NCBI RefSeq assembly: GCF_050875635.1
Contig: NZ_JBPAOH010000020.1
Span: 14,103 to 78,102, forward strand
Length of the DNA: 64,000 nt
DNA from: Hassallia sp050875635
GTDB lineage: Bacteria; Cyanobacteriota; Cyanobacteriia; Cyanobacteriales; Nostocaceae
Direction of reading: 5' to 3'
The number at the start of each line of letters is the position of its first letter. The first letter of the stretch is position 1. This document shows, piece after piece, positions 25,401 through 33,456 of the stretch. The notes under the pieces are model-generated. The model made no database searches. It had not been told where the DNA came from and saw nothing but the letters and a program-made list of their open reading frames with translations. Position numbers and translations under genes: made by a program.

Positions 25401-26657
25401 ATGCTTTCGGTAAATGTCAAGATTGGGAGAAGACCTTTGACACTACGGGTTGCTGTTGTTGGGTCAGGTCCAGCTGGTTCTTGTGCCGCCGAAACTTTGG
25501 CGAAAGCTGGAATTGAAACTTACCTATTTGAGCGCAAGCTAGACAATGCCAAGCCTTGCGGTGGTGCAATTCCCCTGTGCATGGTAAGTGAATTTGATTT
25601 GCCTCCGGAGATTATCGATCGCCGAGTGCGGAAAATGAAAATGATTTCGCCCTCGAACCGTGAGGTTGATATCAATCTAGTAAATGATGATGAATATATA
25701 GGAATGTGCCGGCGCGAAGTGCTGGATGGCTTCTTGCGGAATCGTGCGGCAAAACTCGGCGCAAATTTAATTAATGCCACTGTTCATAAACTCGATTTTC
25801 CCACAAACAATACAGACCCGTATACCATCCATTACGTTGACCATACGGAAAGCGGCGCACAGGGTATTGCGAAAACCCTAAAAGTTGATTTAATTATTGG
25901 CGCAGATGGAGCAAATTCCCGCATAGCCAAAGAGATGGATGCTGGGGATTATAATTATGCGATCGCTTTCCAAGAGCGCATTCGTCTACCTCAAGACAAA
26001 ATGGCATATTACAACGACCTCGCCGAAATGTACGTTGGCGATGACGTTTCTACCGACTTTTATGCCTGGGTTTTCCCCAAATACGACCACGTAGCCGTCG
26101 GTACCGGCACAATGCAGGTTAACAAAGCCAGCATCAAACAACTACAAGCTGGTATCCGTGCCCGCGCTGCCCGAAAACTCGCCGGCGGTCAAATTATCAA
26201 AGTCGAAGCACACCCGATTCCCGAACATCCCCGTCCCCGTCGCGTTGTCGGTCGCATCGCTTTAGTAGGTGATGCTGCTGGTTACGTTACCAAGTCCTCT
26301 GGTGAAGGCATTTACTTTGCCGCTAAATCCGGGCGGATGTGTGCGGAAACGATTGTAGAAATGTCTAACGGCGGTGTTCGTATTCCCACGGAAGCAGACC
26401 TTAAGGTTTACTTGAAGCGTTGGGATAAAAAATACGGACTCACCTACAAAGTGTTGGACATCCTGCAAAATGTCTTTTATCGTTCCGATGCTACCCGCGA
26501 AGCATTTGTAGAAATGTGCGGTGACATGGATGTGCAACGGCTAACTTTTGATAGCTATCTGTATAAAACGGTTGTTCCGGCAAACCCGATCGTTCAACTG
26601 AAAATTACCGCAAAGACTATTGCTAGTCTACTTCGCGGTAACGCCCTCGCGCCCTAA
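25401..26657 (+). CDS. chlP: geranylgeranyl reductase
   Basis: The enzyme reduces geranylgeranyl-diphosphate or geranylgeranyl-chlorophyll to phytyl forms with NADPH, needed for chlorophyll and tocopherol synthesis at the thylakoid. The N-terminal FAD motif is VAVVGSGPAGSCAAETLAKA. Other hallmarks are NAKPCGGAIPLCMVSEFDLP, MCRREVLDGFLRNRAAKLGA, DLIIGADGANSRIAKEM and GDAAGYVTKSSGEGIYFA. From the ATG at 25401 it has 418 residues. An in-frame TTG at 25437 (MTLRVAVVG, preceded by GGGAGA) matches the start I recall for homologues and is a real alternative. The frame upstream of 25401 is heptamer repeat. Confidence 0.95.
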   Translation: MLSVNVKIGRRPLTLRVAVVGSGPAGSCAAETLAKAGIETYLFERKLDNAKPCGGAIPLCMVSEFDLPPEIIDRRVRKMKMISPSNREVDINLVNDDEYIGMCRREVLDGFLRNRAAKLGANLINATVHKLDFPTNNTDPYTIHYVDHTESGAQGIAKTLKVDLIIGADGANSRIAKEMDAGDYNYAIAFQERIRLPQDKMAYYNDLAEMYVGDDVSTDFYAWVFPKYDHVAVGTGTMQVNKASIKQLQAGIRARAARKLAGGQIIKVEAHPIPEHPRPRRVVGRIALVGDAAGYVTKSSGEGIYFAAKSGRMCAETIVEMSNGGVRIPTEADLKVYLKRWDKKYGLTYKVLDILQNVFYRSDATREAFVEMCGDMDVQRLTFDSYLYKTVVPANPIVQLKITAKTIASLLRGNALAP

Positions 26658-27396
26658 GGGGAGTGGGGGAGTGGGGCATTGGGCATCGGGCATGGGGCAT
26701 TGGGCATAGGGCATAGGGCATGGGGCATGGGGCATGGGGCATTGGGCATAGGGCATGGGGCATGGGGCATGGGGATTTAAAGAGGGGGAAAGGGAAAAGG
26801 GAAAAGCGGAAAATCTGAGCGGAGGTTTCCTCCGATCAGACTTTTTCAAGACAGGGAAAAGGGAAAAAAAAGAATTATTACCAATGCCCATTGCCCAATG
26901 CCCATTGCCCAATGCCCATTGCCCAATGCCCATTAAACAATTGCCCATTGCCCGATTCAATGTGTATTTTTCTCTGACGGAATAAGTAATCGCCACTAGA
27001 AATTACCAATTTTTTGTTATTATAAAAACACAGGGTTAAATACGTAGAGACTATATGAGTATGCTTGCTAATAAGCAAGATACTTGTATCAAGTGATTAT
27101 TTTGTGAAAAACTGAGCAGTCTACCGACCAATATTTTCAGTAGTTCTTCATCAGAGCAGTCTACTAAGCATCTACAAATCAATTTAGACTAATACAGGCA
27201 TCAAACTACTGAAAATTTCCAGCCAAGAGCATCAAAAGCTGTTTAGAAAATAAACTCTTTTGAGAAGAAATTACGAATTGAATATAAAGATTTCATGAAA
27301 ATGACAATAATAGGTTGGCATGTGTTCCGTGTATTTACTACTGTGGACGGGTCGCCTACTTGAGACGAACTCCTGGATAGGAGTTGTAGCCTAACT
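26658..27396. repeat. long intergenic region with two heptamer blocks
   Basis: Bases 26660-26770 are GGGCATN heptamers and 26879-26955 are the inverted CCCATTG / CCCAATG type, so the two blocks could fold back on each other. From 26990 to 27396 the sequence is AT-rich; it contains a small AACTCCT-GGAT-AGGAGTT hairpin whose right arm may serve as ribosome binding site for the next gene. No gene is seen. Confidence 0.7.
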
Positions 27397-28128
27397 ATGA
27401 AACTAAGTTCAGTTTTTGTTACTACTTTGTCTGCTTTAACTGTTACTGCTTTAACAGCGCTTGGTTTCTCCAGTCAAGCTCAAGCTCTAACTTTTTCAGG
27501 TGAATCGAGTGGTGTGTGGGGAAAACCTACTCCAGGAAGCATGAATACCAAACCCATCTATTCAGGTGTGGGAAGTAATTCATTTAGCTGGGGAGATGCT
27601 GATGATTTTGGCACGGGTCAAAATCAACTTATCTTTAGTGGAGATTCATTTTCTAGTGAAATGGGATCTTTATTTAAGATAGGTGATTTGACTTACTTTA
27701 ATGGATCGGTAACACCAGGTACAAGCGTTGATTTTGTACCTTTAAATCTCCATGTATCATTTGGCGATCGCATTAATGTTAGTGAAGTTTTTAACTTCGA
27801 CTTTCATCTAAAAAATACACCCAACGATTCACCAGATCCTGCCGATAACGCAGATTTTGTTTATGTGGGTAAAAACTTTGGCAATCGCAATTTTACCTTT
27901 GCTGACAAGAAATATACACTCTCGCTAACTGGCTTTAGAGAAAAGGGAAGCACTACTGATGTCAGCGAGTTTCGAGTTCTTGAAGGAGAAAAAACCACAG
28001 CAGCTATTTTTGCTAAAATCACTCTTGTTCCACCAGATTCAAAAACGATTCCCGAACCTGGGACTGTTGCTGGTTTGTCCCTCTTAGGCATCTACCTGAT
28101 TTCCTGCCGGAAATCCGCAAATGGCTGA
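27397..28128 (+). CDS. PEP-CTERM protein with choice-of-anchor K-like domain
   Basis: A 243-residue exported protein. Residues 1-30 are a signal peptide (TLSALTVTALTALGFSSQAQA, cleavage after AQA). The mature part (ALTFSGESSGVWGKPTPGS, SFSWGDADDFGTGQNQLIFS, FKIGDLTYFNGSVTPGTS) fits the choice-of-anchor K domain, a beta-sandwich seen in cyanobacterial surface proteins. The C-terminus has IPEPGT, a hydrophobic helix VAGLSLLGIYLI and a short basic end SCRKSANG, a PEP-CTERM signal. It should be processed by an exosortase and exposed outside the cytoplasm. Function is unknown. A hairpin terminator follows. Confidence 0.85.
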   Translation: MKLSSVFVTTLSALTVTALTALGFSSQAQALTFSGESSGVWGKPTPGSMNTKPIYSGVGSNSFSWGDADDFGTGQNQLIFSGDSFSSEMGSLFKIGDLTYFNGSVTPGTSVDFVPLNLHVSFGDRINVSEVFNFDFHLKNTPNDSPDPADNADFVYVGKNFGNRNFTFADKKYTLSLTGFREKGSTTDVSEFRVLEGEKTTAAIFAKITLVPPDSKTIPEPGTVAGLSLLGIYLISCRKSANG

Positions 28129-28159
28129 ATTTTTCGGAAAATTGAATACATAAAGCAAG

Positions 28160-28199
28160 ATTGGCACTCTCTGAATTTTTTCAGTCTGAGAGTGCCAAT
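28160..28199. terminator. 12-bp hairpin, bidirectional terminator
   Basis: ATTGGCACTCTC (28160-28171) pairs perfectly with GAGAGTGCCAAT (28188-28199). The loop carries TTTTTT, and flanking sequence is AT-rich on both sides. It lies between convergent genes (the PEP-CTERM gene on plus and rpaA on minus) and can serve both. Confidence 0.75.
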
Positions 28200-28232
28200 T
28201 TATGTCTTAAACTGACCCAATTGAGAGTTATT

Positions 28233-28976
28233 TTACTCGACTACTGAAGTGGAAGCACTCTCAGTGGATGGAGGAACGCTGGGTAACTCAAGGCAGTATC
28301 CCGCACCATATACCGTCTTGATGTAGCGCGGATGGCGGGGGTCTGGTTCTAGCTTGGTTCTCAGATGGCGGATATGCACTCGAATCGTTTCAATGTCATC
28401 ATCTGGATCGTAGCCCCAGACTTCCCGAAGGATTTCGCTAGGAGAAACTGTCTGTCCGTGACGTTGCAATAAACAGTGAAGTAACTCAAATTCCAAGTGA
28501 GTCAGTTTCACAGTTTCATGGAACCATATCGCCTCAAATCTTTCCGGAACGAGGGTCAACGGTCCATAATTGAGAATTTCGCTGTGCTTGGCAGCTTGGG
28601 GAATGCGGTCAGTACGGCGCAATAATGCTCGTACCCGCGCCAGCATTTCTTCTACTTCAAACGGCTTGGTGAGGTAGTCATCCGCGCCGGCATTGAAGCC
28701 TTCTACTTTATCTTGAGTCTGGCTTAAAGCCGTCAACATCAACACGGGAATTTCAGAGGTGCGATCGTCCCGTCGCAGGCGTTGGCAAACGGTAAATCCA
28801 TCTACTCTGGGCAACATCAGATCGAGCATGATCAAGTCTGGTTGCAGCTGGAGAGCGAGCGCCTGACCTTTGATGCCGTCTTCAGCTTGGCTGACATCGT
28901 AGCCAGCCATTTCCAAGTTGACGGCTACAAGTTCGGAAATCGCTGGGTCATCGTCTATGACAAGAATCCTCGGCAT
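28233..28976 (-). CDS. rpaA: response regulator RpaA (OmpR/PhoB family)
   Basis: A 247-residue response regulator. The receiver domain (1-120) has the acidic pocket IDDDP, the phospho-acceptor Asp in LIMLDLMLPRVDG, LMLTALSQ and the Lys of YLTKPFEVEEMLARVRALLR. A winged-helix DNA-binding domain of OmpR type follows (KLTHLEFELLHCLLQRHGQT, REVWGYDPDDDIETIRVHIR, YIKTVYGAGYCLELP). The sequence is nearly that of RpaA from memory. RpaA is the clock output regulator phosphorylated by SasA, which drives circadian gene expression and affects phycobilisome energy allocation. Its closest lookalike RpaB differs clearly at the N-terminus. The extra tail (SVPPSTESASTSVVE) is typical variable sequence. Confidence 0.93.
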   Translation of the reverse strand: MPRILVIDDDPAISELVAVNLEMAGYDVSQAEDGIKGQALALQLQPDLIMLDLMLPRVDGFTVCQRLRRDDRTSEIPVLMLTALSQTQDKVEGFNAGADDYLTKPFEVEEMLARVRALLRRTDRIPQAAKHSEILNYGPLTLVPERFEAIWFHETVKLTHLEFELLHCLLQRHGQTVSPSEILREVWGYDPDDDIETIRVHIRHLRTKLEPDPRHPRYIKTVYGAGYCLELPSVPPSTESASTSVVE

Positions 28977-29111
28977 TCGTAAAAATTTACTACTACTAGT
29001 TAAGGATAATTAAGAATCTTTGGGAGATACAAAGATTGCTTTACTGATTATAAAAAAGATTTTAAATCTAAAATAAACATTAAGACTAAAGTACATTAAA
29101 ATCTATATATT

Positions 29112-30221
29112 ATGTGTTACGCTGCTTACAATCCGCCTCGATTTTTGCGAAACGGTGTCCAAATGACTATATATGCCGCTTTGTGGGGCAAACGTTATTG
29201 GGATACTACTCCACATCCCGAGCCACCTTATGAAGAAAAAATATTTACAGGTGGGCAAGGTGTACCAATTTATGGCTTGGTTGCTATACCAAAAAATGCT
29301 CATAGCACGATTGTCGGTACTTACGGCATTACAGGCGAGTTAGAAAAAGAATGGATTTTGAGAGTGCTGGGACGCAAAGCATACGCTCAAGGATACGCGA
29401 TAGTGTTGTTTGATTGGCGGGCACACGGCAAAACCGCAGAATTATCGCCGACTTTGACCAGCGATGGTTTGTATGAGGGGGAAGATTTTGTTCGCATAGC
29501 GGCAGCTGCTAAGGCTATGGGATGCCCTGGAAAGTTTTGGTTTACAGGATATTCTTTAGGAGGACAATTGGCGTTATGGGCGCTCAAAGCCGCTGTAGAA
29601 TTAACTAGAGGAAATAATATAGGAATAACAGAAAGTGAGATTGGCGGTGGTGCGGTAATTTGTCCGAGTTTGGATTCTTTGCGATCGCTTACTTATTTAG
29701 TTAGACAACCCGTTGGTAAATATTTTGAAGCTGGTATCGCCCGCAATTTAAAAAAACTCGCATGGCGAATCCACGATCTGCATCCGGGAACCCTAGACCC
29801 CGCAGCGATTAAACGCGCTAACAGCATTTGGGGTTTTGATGAAGAACTGGTAATTCCGCGATTGGGTTTTCCTACCGTCGAAGCTTATTACAAAGCAAGC
29901 AGCGCTTTACAACTGCTGCCAAAGTTAGAAAAACCAACTTTGATTATATACGCCCAGGATGACCCATTTTTTCATCCAGCGATCGTCCCAGAATTAGAAG
30001 CCGCTTGTGAGGAGAATCCGGTGATAGATTTGTTACTTACCCCTTACGGCGGTCATATAGGCTATTTGAGCAGCAAAGAAGGACAGCGGCAAGCAAAAGA
30101 CCCAGACCCGTGGTGGGCTTGGAATCGGATTTTAGAATGGCTGGGGGAGAGGAGTGGGAGAGGGGGAGATGGGGAGAGGGGGAGAGGGGGGGACAAGGAG
30201 ATGGGGGGGATGAGGAGATGA
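29112..30221 (+). CDS. alpha/beta hydrolase (YheT-like)
   Basis: A 369-residue protein. The alpha/beta-hydrolase core has the nucleophile elbow FTGYSLGGQLALWA, IVLFDWRAHGKT, the acid in LIIYAQDDPFFHP and the catalytic His in TPYGGHIGYL. This order and the long cap fit the COG0429 (YheT) esterase group, whose substrates are poorly known. A later start at Met-18 (MTIYAALWGKRYWD, 29163) is also plausible. The last 25 residues (Gly/Arg/Glu-rich, GRGGDGERGRGGDKEMGG) are encoded by a G-rich repeat array that has grown into the gene end. Confidence 0.88.
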   Translation: MCYAAYNPPRFLRNGVQMTIYAALWGKRYWDTTPHPEPPYEEKIFTGGQGVPIYGLVAIPKNAHSTIVGTYGITGELEKEWILRVLGRKAYAQGYAIVLFDWRAHGKTAELSPTLTSDGLYEGEDFVRIAAAAKAMGCPGKFWFTGYSLGGQLALWALKAAVELTRGNNIGITESEIGGGAVICPSLDSLRSLTYLVRQPVGKYFEAGIARNLKKLAWRIHDLHPGTLDPAAIKRANSIWGFDEELVIPRLGFPTVEAYYKASSALQLLPKLEKPTLIIYAQDDPFFHPAIVPELEAACEENPVIDLLLTPYGGHIGYLSSKEGQRQAKDPDPWWAWNRILEWLGERSGRGGDGERGRGGDKEMGGMRR

Positions 30222-30320
30222 GGGGGACAAGGAGGACAAAGAGGACAAGGAGGACAACTAACAACTATCCACTATCCACTAACAACTAACAATTATCCAC
30301 TATCCACTAACAACCAACTC
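30145..30320. repeat. G-rich and heptamer tandem array
   Basis: GGGGGAGA/GGGGAGA-type units run from within the hydrolase 3' end into GGACAAAG units and then AACTATCCACTATCCACT heptamers, up to the start of hetI. The array therefore sits in the hetI leader. Confidence 0.8.
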
Positions 30321-30322
30321 TT

Positions 30323-31030
30323 GTGACAAATGACCAATGGCTAAAAGCACCGACAGATTTAAGTTTGTCGGTGGATGATGTTCATGTGTGGCGAGTTGAG
30401 CTTTCGCGATCGCAATTACAATTGCAAGAATTGGCAGAAACTTTATCCAGTGATGAACTTTGTCGAGCGGAGCGGTTTTATTTTGAACAGCATCGGCAGC
30501 ATTTCATCGCTGGTCGTGGTATTCTGCGAACTATATTGGGTCGCTATTTGGGTGTTGAACCGCAAACGCTGCGATTTGATTATGAAGCTCGTGGCAAACC
30601 GATTTTAGGTGATAAATTTGCTACTAGTGGGCTGTCGTTTAACTTGTCTCATTCGCAGGGGTTAGCGCTGTATGGAGTTTGCAGGCATTTGATTGGTGTA
30701 GATTTAGAATGTATACGTGAAAATACTGAAGTAGAAGCTTTGGCAAAGAGGTTTTTTACAAAAAGAGAATATGAGGTAGTGCGATCGCTTCCTCCCAACC
30801 AACAGCAACAAGTCTTTTTTCGTTACTGGACTTGCAAAGAAGCTTATTTAAAAGCAACTGGTGCCGGATTATCTCAATTAGAGCAAGTAGAGATTTTGCT
30901 CACACCAACACAACCAGCCAGTTTACAATCTGAAGACTGGAGTTTAACAGAATTGATACCTGCTAATAATTATCTTGCTGCTGTTGCGGTTGCTGGGCAA
31001 AACTTGCATTTGCAATGTTGGCAATATTGA
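30323..31030 (+). CDS. hetI: 4'-phosphopantetheinyl transferase HetI
   Basis: A 235-residue Sfp-type transferase from a GTG start. It moves 4'-phosphopantetheine from CoA to the active Ser of acyl carrier domains. Visible motifs are FIAGRGILRTILGRYLGVEP, GKPILGDKF, FNLSHSQGLALYGV, the magnesium-binding IGVDLECIRE, and FRYWTCKEAYLKATGAGL (WxxKEAxxK). It aligns by eye with HetI of Anabaena, encoded at the same end of its HGL island. HetI is the likely activator of the ACP domains of HglE and HetM in this window. No RBS is apparent, as the leader is repeat sequence. Confidence 0.92.
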   Translation: MTNDQWLKAPTDLSLSVDDVHVWRVELSRSQLQLQELAETLSSDELCRAERFYFEQHRQHFIAGRGILRTILGRYLGVEPQTLRFDYEARGKPILGDKFATSGLSFNLSHSQGLALYGVCRHLIGVDLECIRENTEVEALAKRFFTKREYEVVRSLPPNQQQQVFFRYWTCKEAYLKATGAGLSQLEQVEILLTPTQPASLQSEDWSLTELIPANNYLAAVAVAGQNLHLQCWQY

Positions 31031-31288
31031 TTTAGACATTTGTATTAAATGACCTGTAGCGACCTGCAAGACTAATTGCCTCAACCTACTCTTACCAAGA
31101 TTTTGATCGCCAGGATTATTGGTAAACTAATGACCTGTATAAAGTGGATTAAGTAGAAAAAGTCTGTTTAATAAAGAGTTAGACCGCAGGTAGATGCGAT
31201 TGGAAACAGAAGTGATTATTGTAAATAGAATTTGCAATTTTTAAGTTCATTAGACCGCAGCAACATGTCGAATTAAGAGGAGTGAGAC

Positions 31289-32200
31289 ATGAATATTTTC
31301 CTTACAGGAGCAACCGGATATATCGGTTCAATTGTTGCCCAAAGACTCAAAGAAACAGGTCACAATGTTTTTGGTTTGGCAAGAAGTGAAGCGTCTGCAC
31401 AAAAGCTTAAAGAGCTAGGGATAGAGTCAGTTTTAGGAACTTTACAAGACAGAGAAAAACTTATTGAAGCTGCACGCAAAGCAGATGCAGTGATTCATAC
31501 CGCATTTATTCATGACTACAGTGATTTTGCTGGTGCAGTAAAAACAGAAAGAGATGTGATAGCTGCATTCACAGAAGCTCTAGCAAATTCAGGAAAAGCA
31601 TTCATTGCGACATCGGGAACGGGTTTGCTTGGAGATACGGGAGATCGCGTCATTGATGATGAGGAAAGTTTTGAGTTTCAAGGAGAGTTAGCAGGCAGAG
31701 CTGCTGCTGAACAAGATATAGTTAATGCCTCACAGCAAAATATCCGTAGCGTTGCGTTACGTCTACCAATTTTCATCTACGGACGTGGTGGAAGCCAGTT
31801 TATTCCCTTCCTCATTAAGGATGCCAATCAAACAGGTGTCGCTCGGTACATTGAACCGGGAAACTTCAAATACTCAGTTGTTCATGTCGATGATGCAGCA
31901 GAACTTTATATTCAAGCTTTGCAAAATGGAAAAGCGGGTTCTGTTTATCATGCTGTTTCTGAGTCAGGGATTACCAGCAAAGCTATAACCGAGGCAGTTG
32001 CACGAATGCTTGGATGTAAAGTTGGCTCTATGTCAAAAGAAGAAGCCATTCAAGCTTGGGGAATAGCGGTAGCTACTTTCTTTTCACTCAACAACCAAAT
32101 TTCCTGTTCAAAAGCTGAAAAAGAGCTTGGCTGGAAACCATTTGTAAAGACTACTATGCTTGAAGACATTGAACATGGTTCGTATAAAACGGTCTTTTAA
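31289..32200 (+). CDS. NAD(P)-binding epimerase/reductase (extended or atypical SDR)
   Basis: A 303-residue Rossmann protein. NAD(P) site: FLTGATGYIGSIVAQRLKET, and NVFGLARSEASAQKLKELG with an Arg after the second strand that favours NADP. VIHTAFIHD and a Ser/Thr-rich FIATSGTGLLG follow; the usual YxxxK is not evident, since the matching region reads EFQGELAGRAAAEQ, so activity may be atypical. Such proteins are called NAD-dependent epimerase/dehydratase or 3-beta-hydroxysteroid-like. It has AAGAGGAG before the ATG. It lies between hetI and the HGL cluster where hetN sits in PCC 7120, but it is not of the HetN type. Confidence 0.85.
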   Translation: MNIFLTGATGYIGSIVAQRLKETGHNVFGLARSEASAQKLKELGIESVLGTLQDREKLIEAARKADAVIHTAFIHDYSDFAGAVKTERDVIAAFTEALANSGKAFIATSGTGLLGDTGDRVIDDEESFEFQGELAGRAAAEQDIVNASQQNIRSVALRLPIFIYGRGGSQFIPFLIKDANQTGVARYIEPGNFKYSVVHVDDAAELYIQALQNGKAGSVYHAVSESGITSKAITEAVARMLGCKVGSMSKEEAIQAWGIAVATFFSLNNQISCSKAEKELGWKPFVKTTMLEDIEHGSYKTVF

Positions 32201-32271
32201 GAAGCTAGATTTAACCAAAGCCCTCTATCAATGTTTATTAGTATCTTGTCAATACGTCAGTCCTAACCACA

Positions 32272-32332
32272 TTAACTCTTAAGAAACATATTTTTATTTC
32301 TAACCCTACAAAATGTGTTTCTTAAGAGTTAA
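32272..32332. terminator. 17-bp perfect inverted repeat between convergent genes
   Basis: TTAACTCTTAAGAAACA (32272-32288) and TGTTTCTTAAGAGTTAA (32316-32332) pair perfectly around a 27-base T/A-rich loop. It sits between the plus-strand SDR and the minus-strand HGL operon end, as expected for a bidirectional terminator. The long loop is unusual, so it might instead be the relic of a small insertion. Confidence 0.6.
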
Positions 32333-32360
32333 CATTCACTTTATAACCAAGCTATTATTA

Positions 32361-33359
32361 CTAAATTAATTTTTTCATATCTGTTTTTTCCAACCATTGC
32401 CGGACACGTTCCATCCCTTCTTCTAAAGAAACATTCGGCGTAAAACCTAACTGATTCTTTGCTTTTTCAATCGAATAAGCATAACGTCGAGTTAAAAAAT
32501 CGATAGATTCCGGCAAAATATCAACTTCTTGACCTAACATTTTTTGTTGCAAACATTGCAGCTTAATTAAAAACTTAACAACAGATGCAGGAAGAGAGAA
32601 AGGTTTAGGTAAATTTGCAACTTTAGCTAAACGAGTAGCATATTCTTTCCAAGTAGTTTCTTGCCCATCAGTGATATTAAAAGCTTCTCCGTAAGCTTCT
32701 TTTTCGATAGCGAGAAAAATTGCATCAATCAAGTTATCTATATATACATGATTCATGACTCCGCTTCCACCGTTGGGTAGAAAAAACTTTCTTTGATGCA
32801 TCAGTGAAAGCGGACGAATTACCCAAGAGTGGCTTCCCGGTCCATAGACATCTGCGGGTCGAATAATAATTACGCCAAAATCGGGCGAATTTAGTTTTAA
32901 GAGTTCTTTTTCGGCTTCGATTTTAGTCTGACAGTAAGGATTATTATCACCGTAAAAGGGTCCTGATTCTGTCACTTTGTTGGGATAGTTAAAGCCATAT
33001 ACCATGACGCTGGAAGTGTGAATAAAGATTTTTGCCCCAGCGTTTTTGGCAGCGTTAGCCATATTTAAGCTTCCACCAACATTTACCTGGCGAAATTCTT
33101 CTAATGCGCCTCCTTCTTTCACCAGGGCGGCTGTATGCAGTACAATATCAACGCCTTGGCAAGCGTGTGAGGCTGCAATTGGATCGGTGATGCTACCGAT
33201 AGCGACTTCTGCACCGAGGTTTTGGGCTAGTTTTGCCTTAGCTAGGGAGTGTTGGAGTCCGCGAACATGCATATTGCGAGCGATCGCTAACTCGGTAGCA
33301 CGCAAGCCAATAAATCCCCCAATTCCGGTTATCAGTAAAGTTTTGTTTTCAAGGTTCAT
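32361..33359 (-). CDS. NAD-dependent epimerase/dehydratase, paralogue of HgdA
   Basis: A 332-residue extended SDR from the ATG at 33359 (MNLENKTLLITGIGGFIGLR); a longer frame to 33389 is less likely because the paralogue starts at the same place. It has an intact GxxGxxG (TGIGGFIG), IFIHTSSVMVYGFNYP, the YxxxK pair in NPYCQTKIEAE, VIIIRPADVYGPGSHSWVIR and FNITDGQETTWKEY. It resembles the hgdA product at 53747 along its whole length, clearly more than half identical by eye. It is the last gene of the leftward hgl operon, 97 bp after hetM. It probably acts on a sugar or keto group of the glycolipid, in the cytoplasm. Confidence 0.88.
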   Translation of the reverse strand: MNLENKTLLITGIGGFIGLRATELAIARNMHVRGLQHSLAKAKLAQNLGAEVAIGSITDPIAASHACQGVDIVLHTAALVKEGGALEEFRQVNVGGSLNMANAAKNAGAKIFIHTSSVMVYGFNYPNKVTESGPFYGDNNPYCQTKIEAEKELLKLNSPDFGVIIIRPADVYGPGSHSWVIRPLSLMHQRKFFLPNGGSGVMNHVYIDNLIDAIFLAIEKEAYGEAFNITDGQETTWKEYATRLAKVANLPKPFSLPASVVKFLIKLQCLQQKMLGQEVDILPESIDFLTRRYAYSIEKAKNQLGFTPNVSLEEGMERVRQWLEKTDMKKLI

Positions 33360-33395
33360 AAATTTCTTTTGTGTTTTTGTGAAATGCAATGTAAT

Positions 33396-33433
33396 AAGCG
33401 CTTCAGCGCTTGTTTTAAAAGCACTGAAGTGCT
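33396..33433. repeat. two adjacent short palindromes (AAGCGC..GCGCTT and AGCACT..AGTGCT)
   Basis: AAGCGC-TTCA-GCGCTT (33396-33411) and AGCACT-GA-AGTGCT (33420-33433) lie between hetM and the epimerase. They are two variants of the same palindrome family side by side, with stem changes compensated. Confidence 0.7.
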
Positions 33434-33456
33434 TACTACTAGATATAACCCCTTAT

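Noticed and set aside
28233..28976. Initial thought that the response regulator is RpaB
   Set aside because: The N-terminus and the LTHLEFELLHCLLQRHGQT segment match RpaA as remembered; RpaB has a different receiver sequence.
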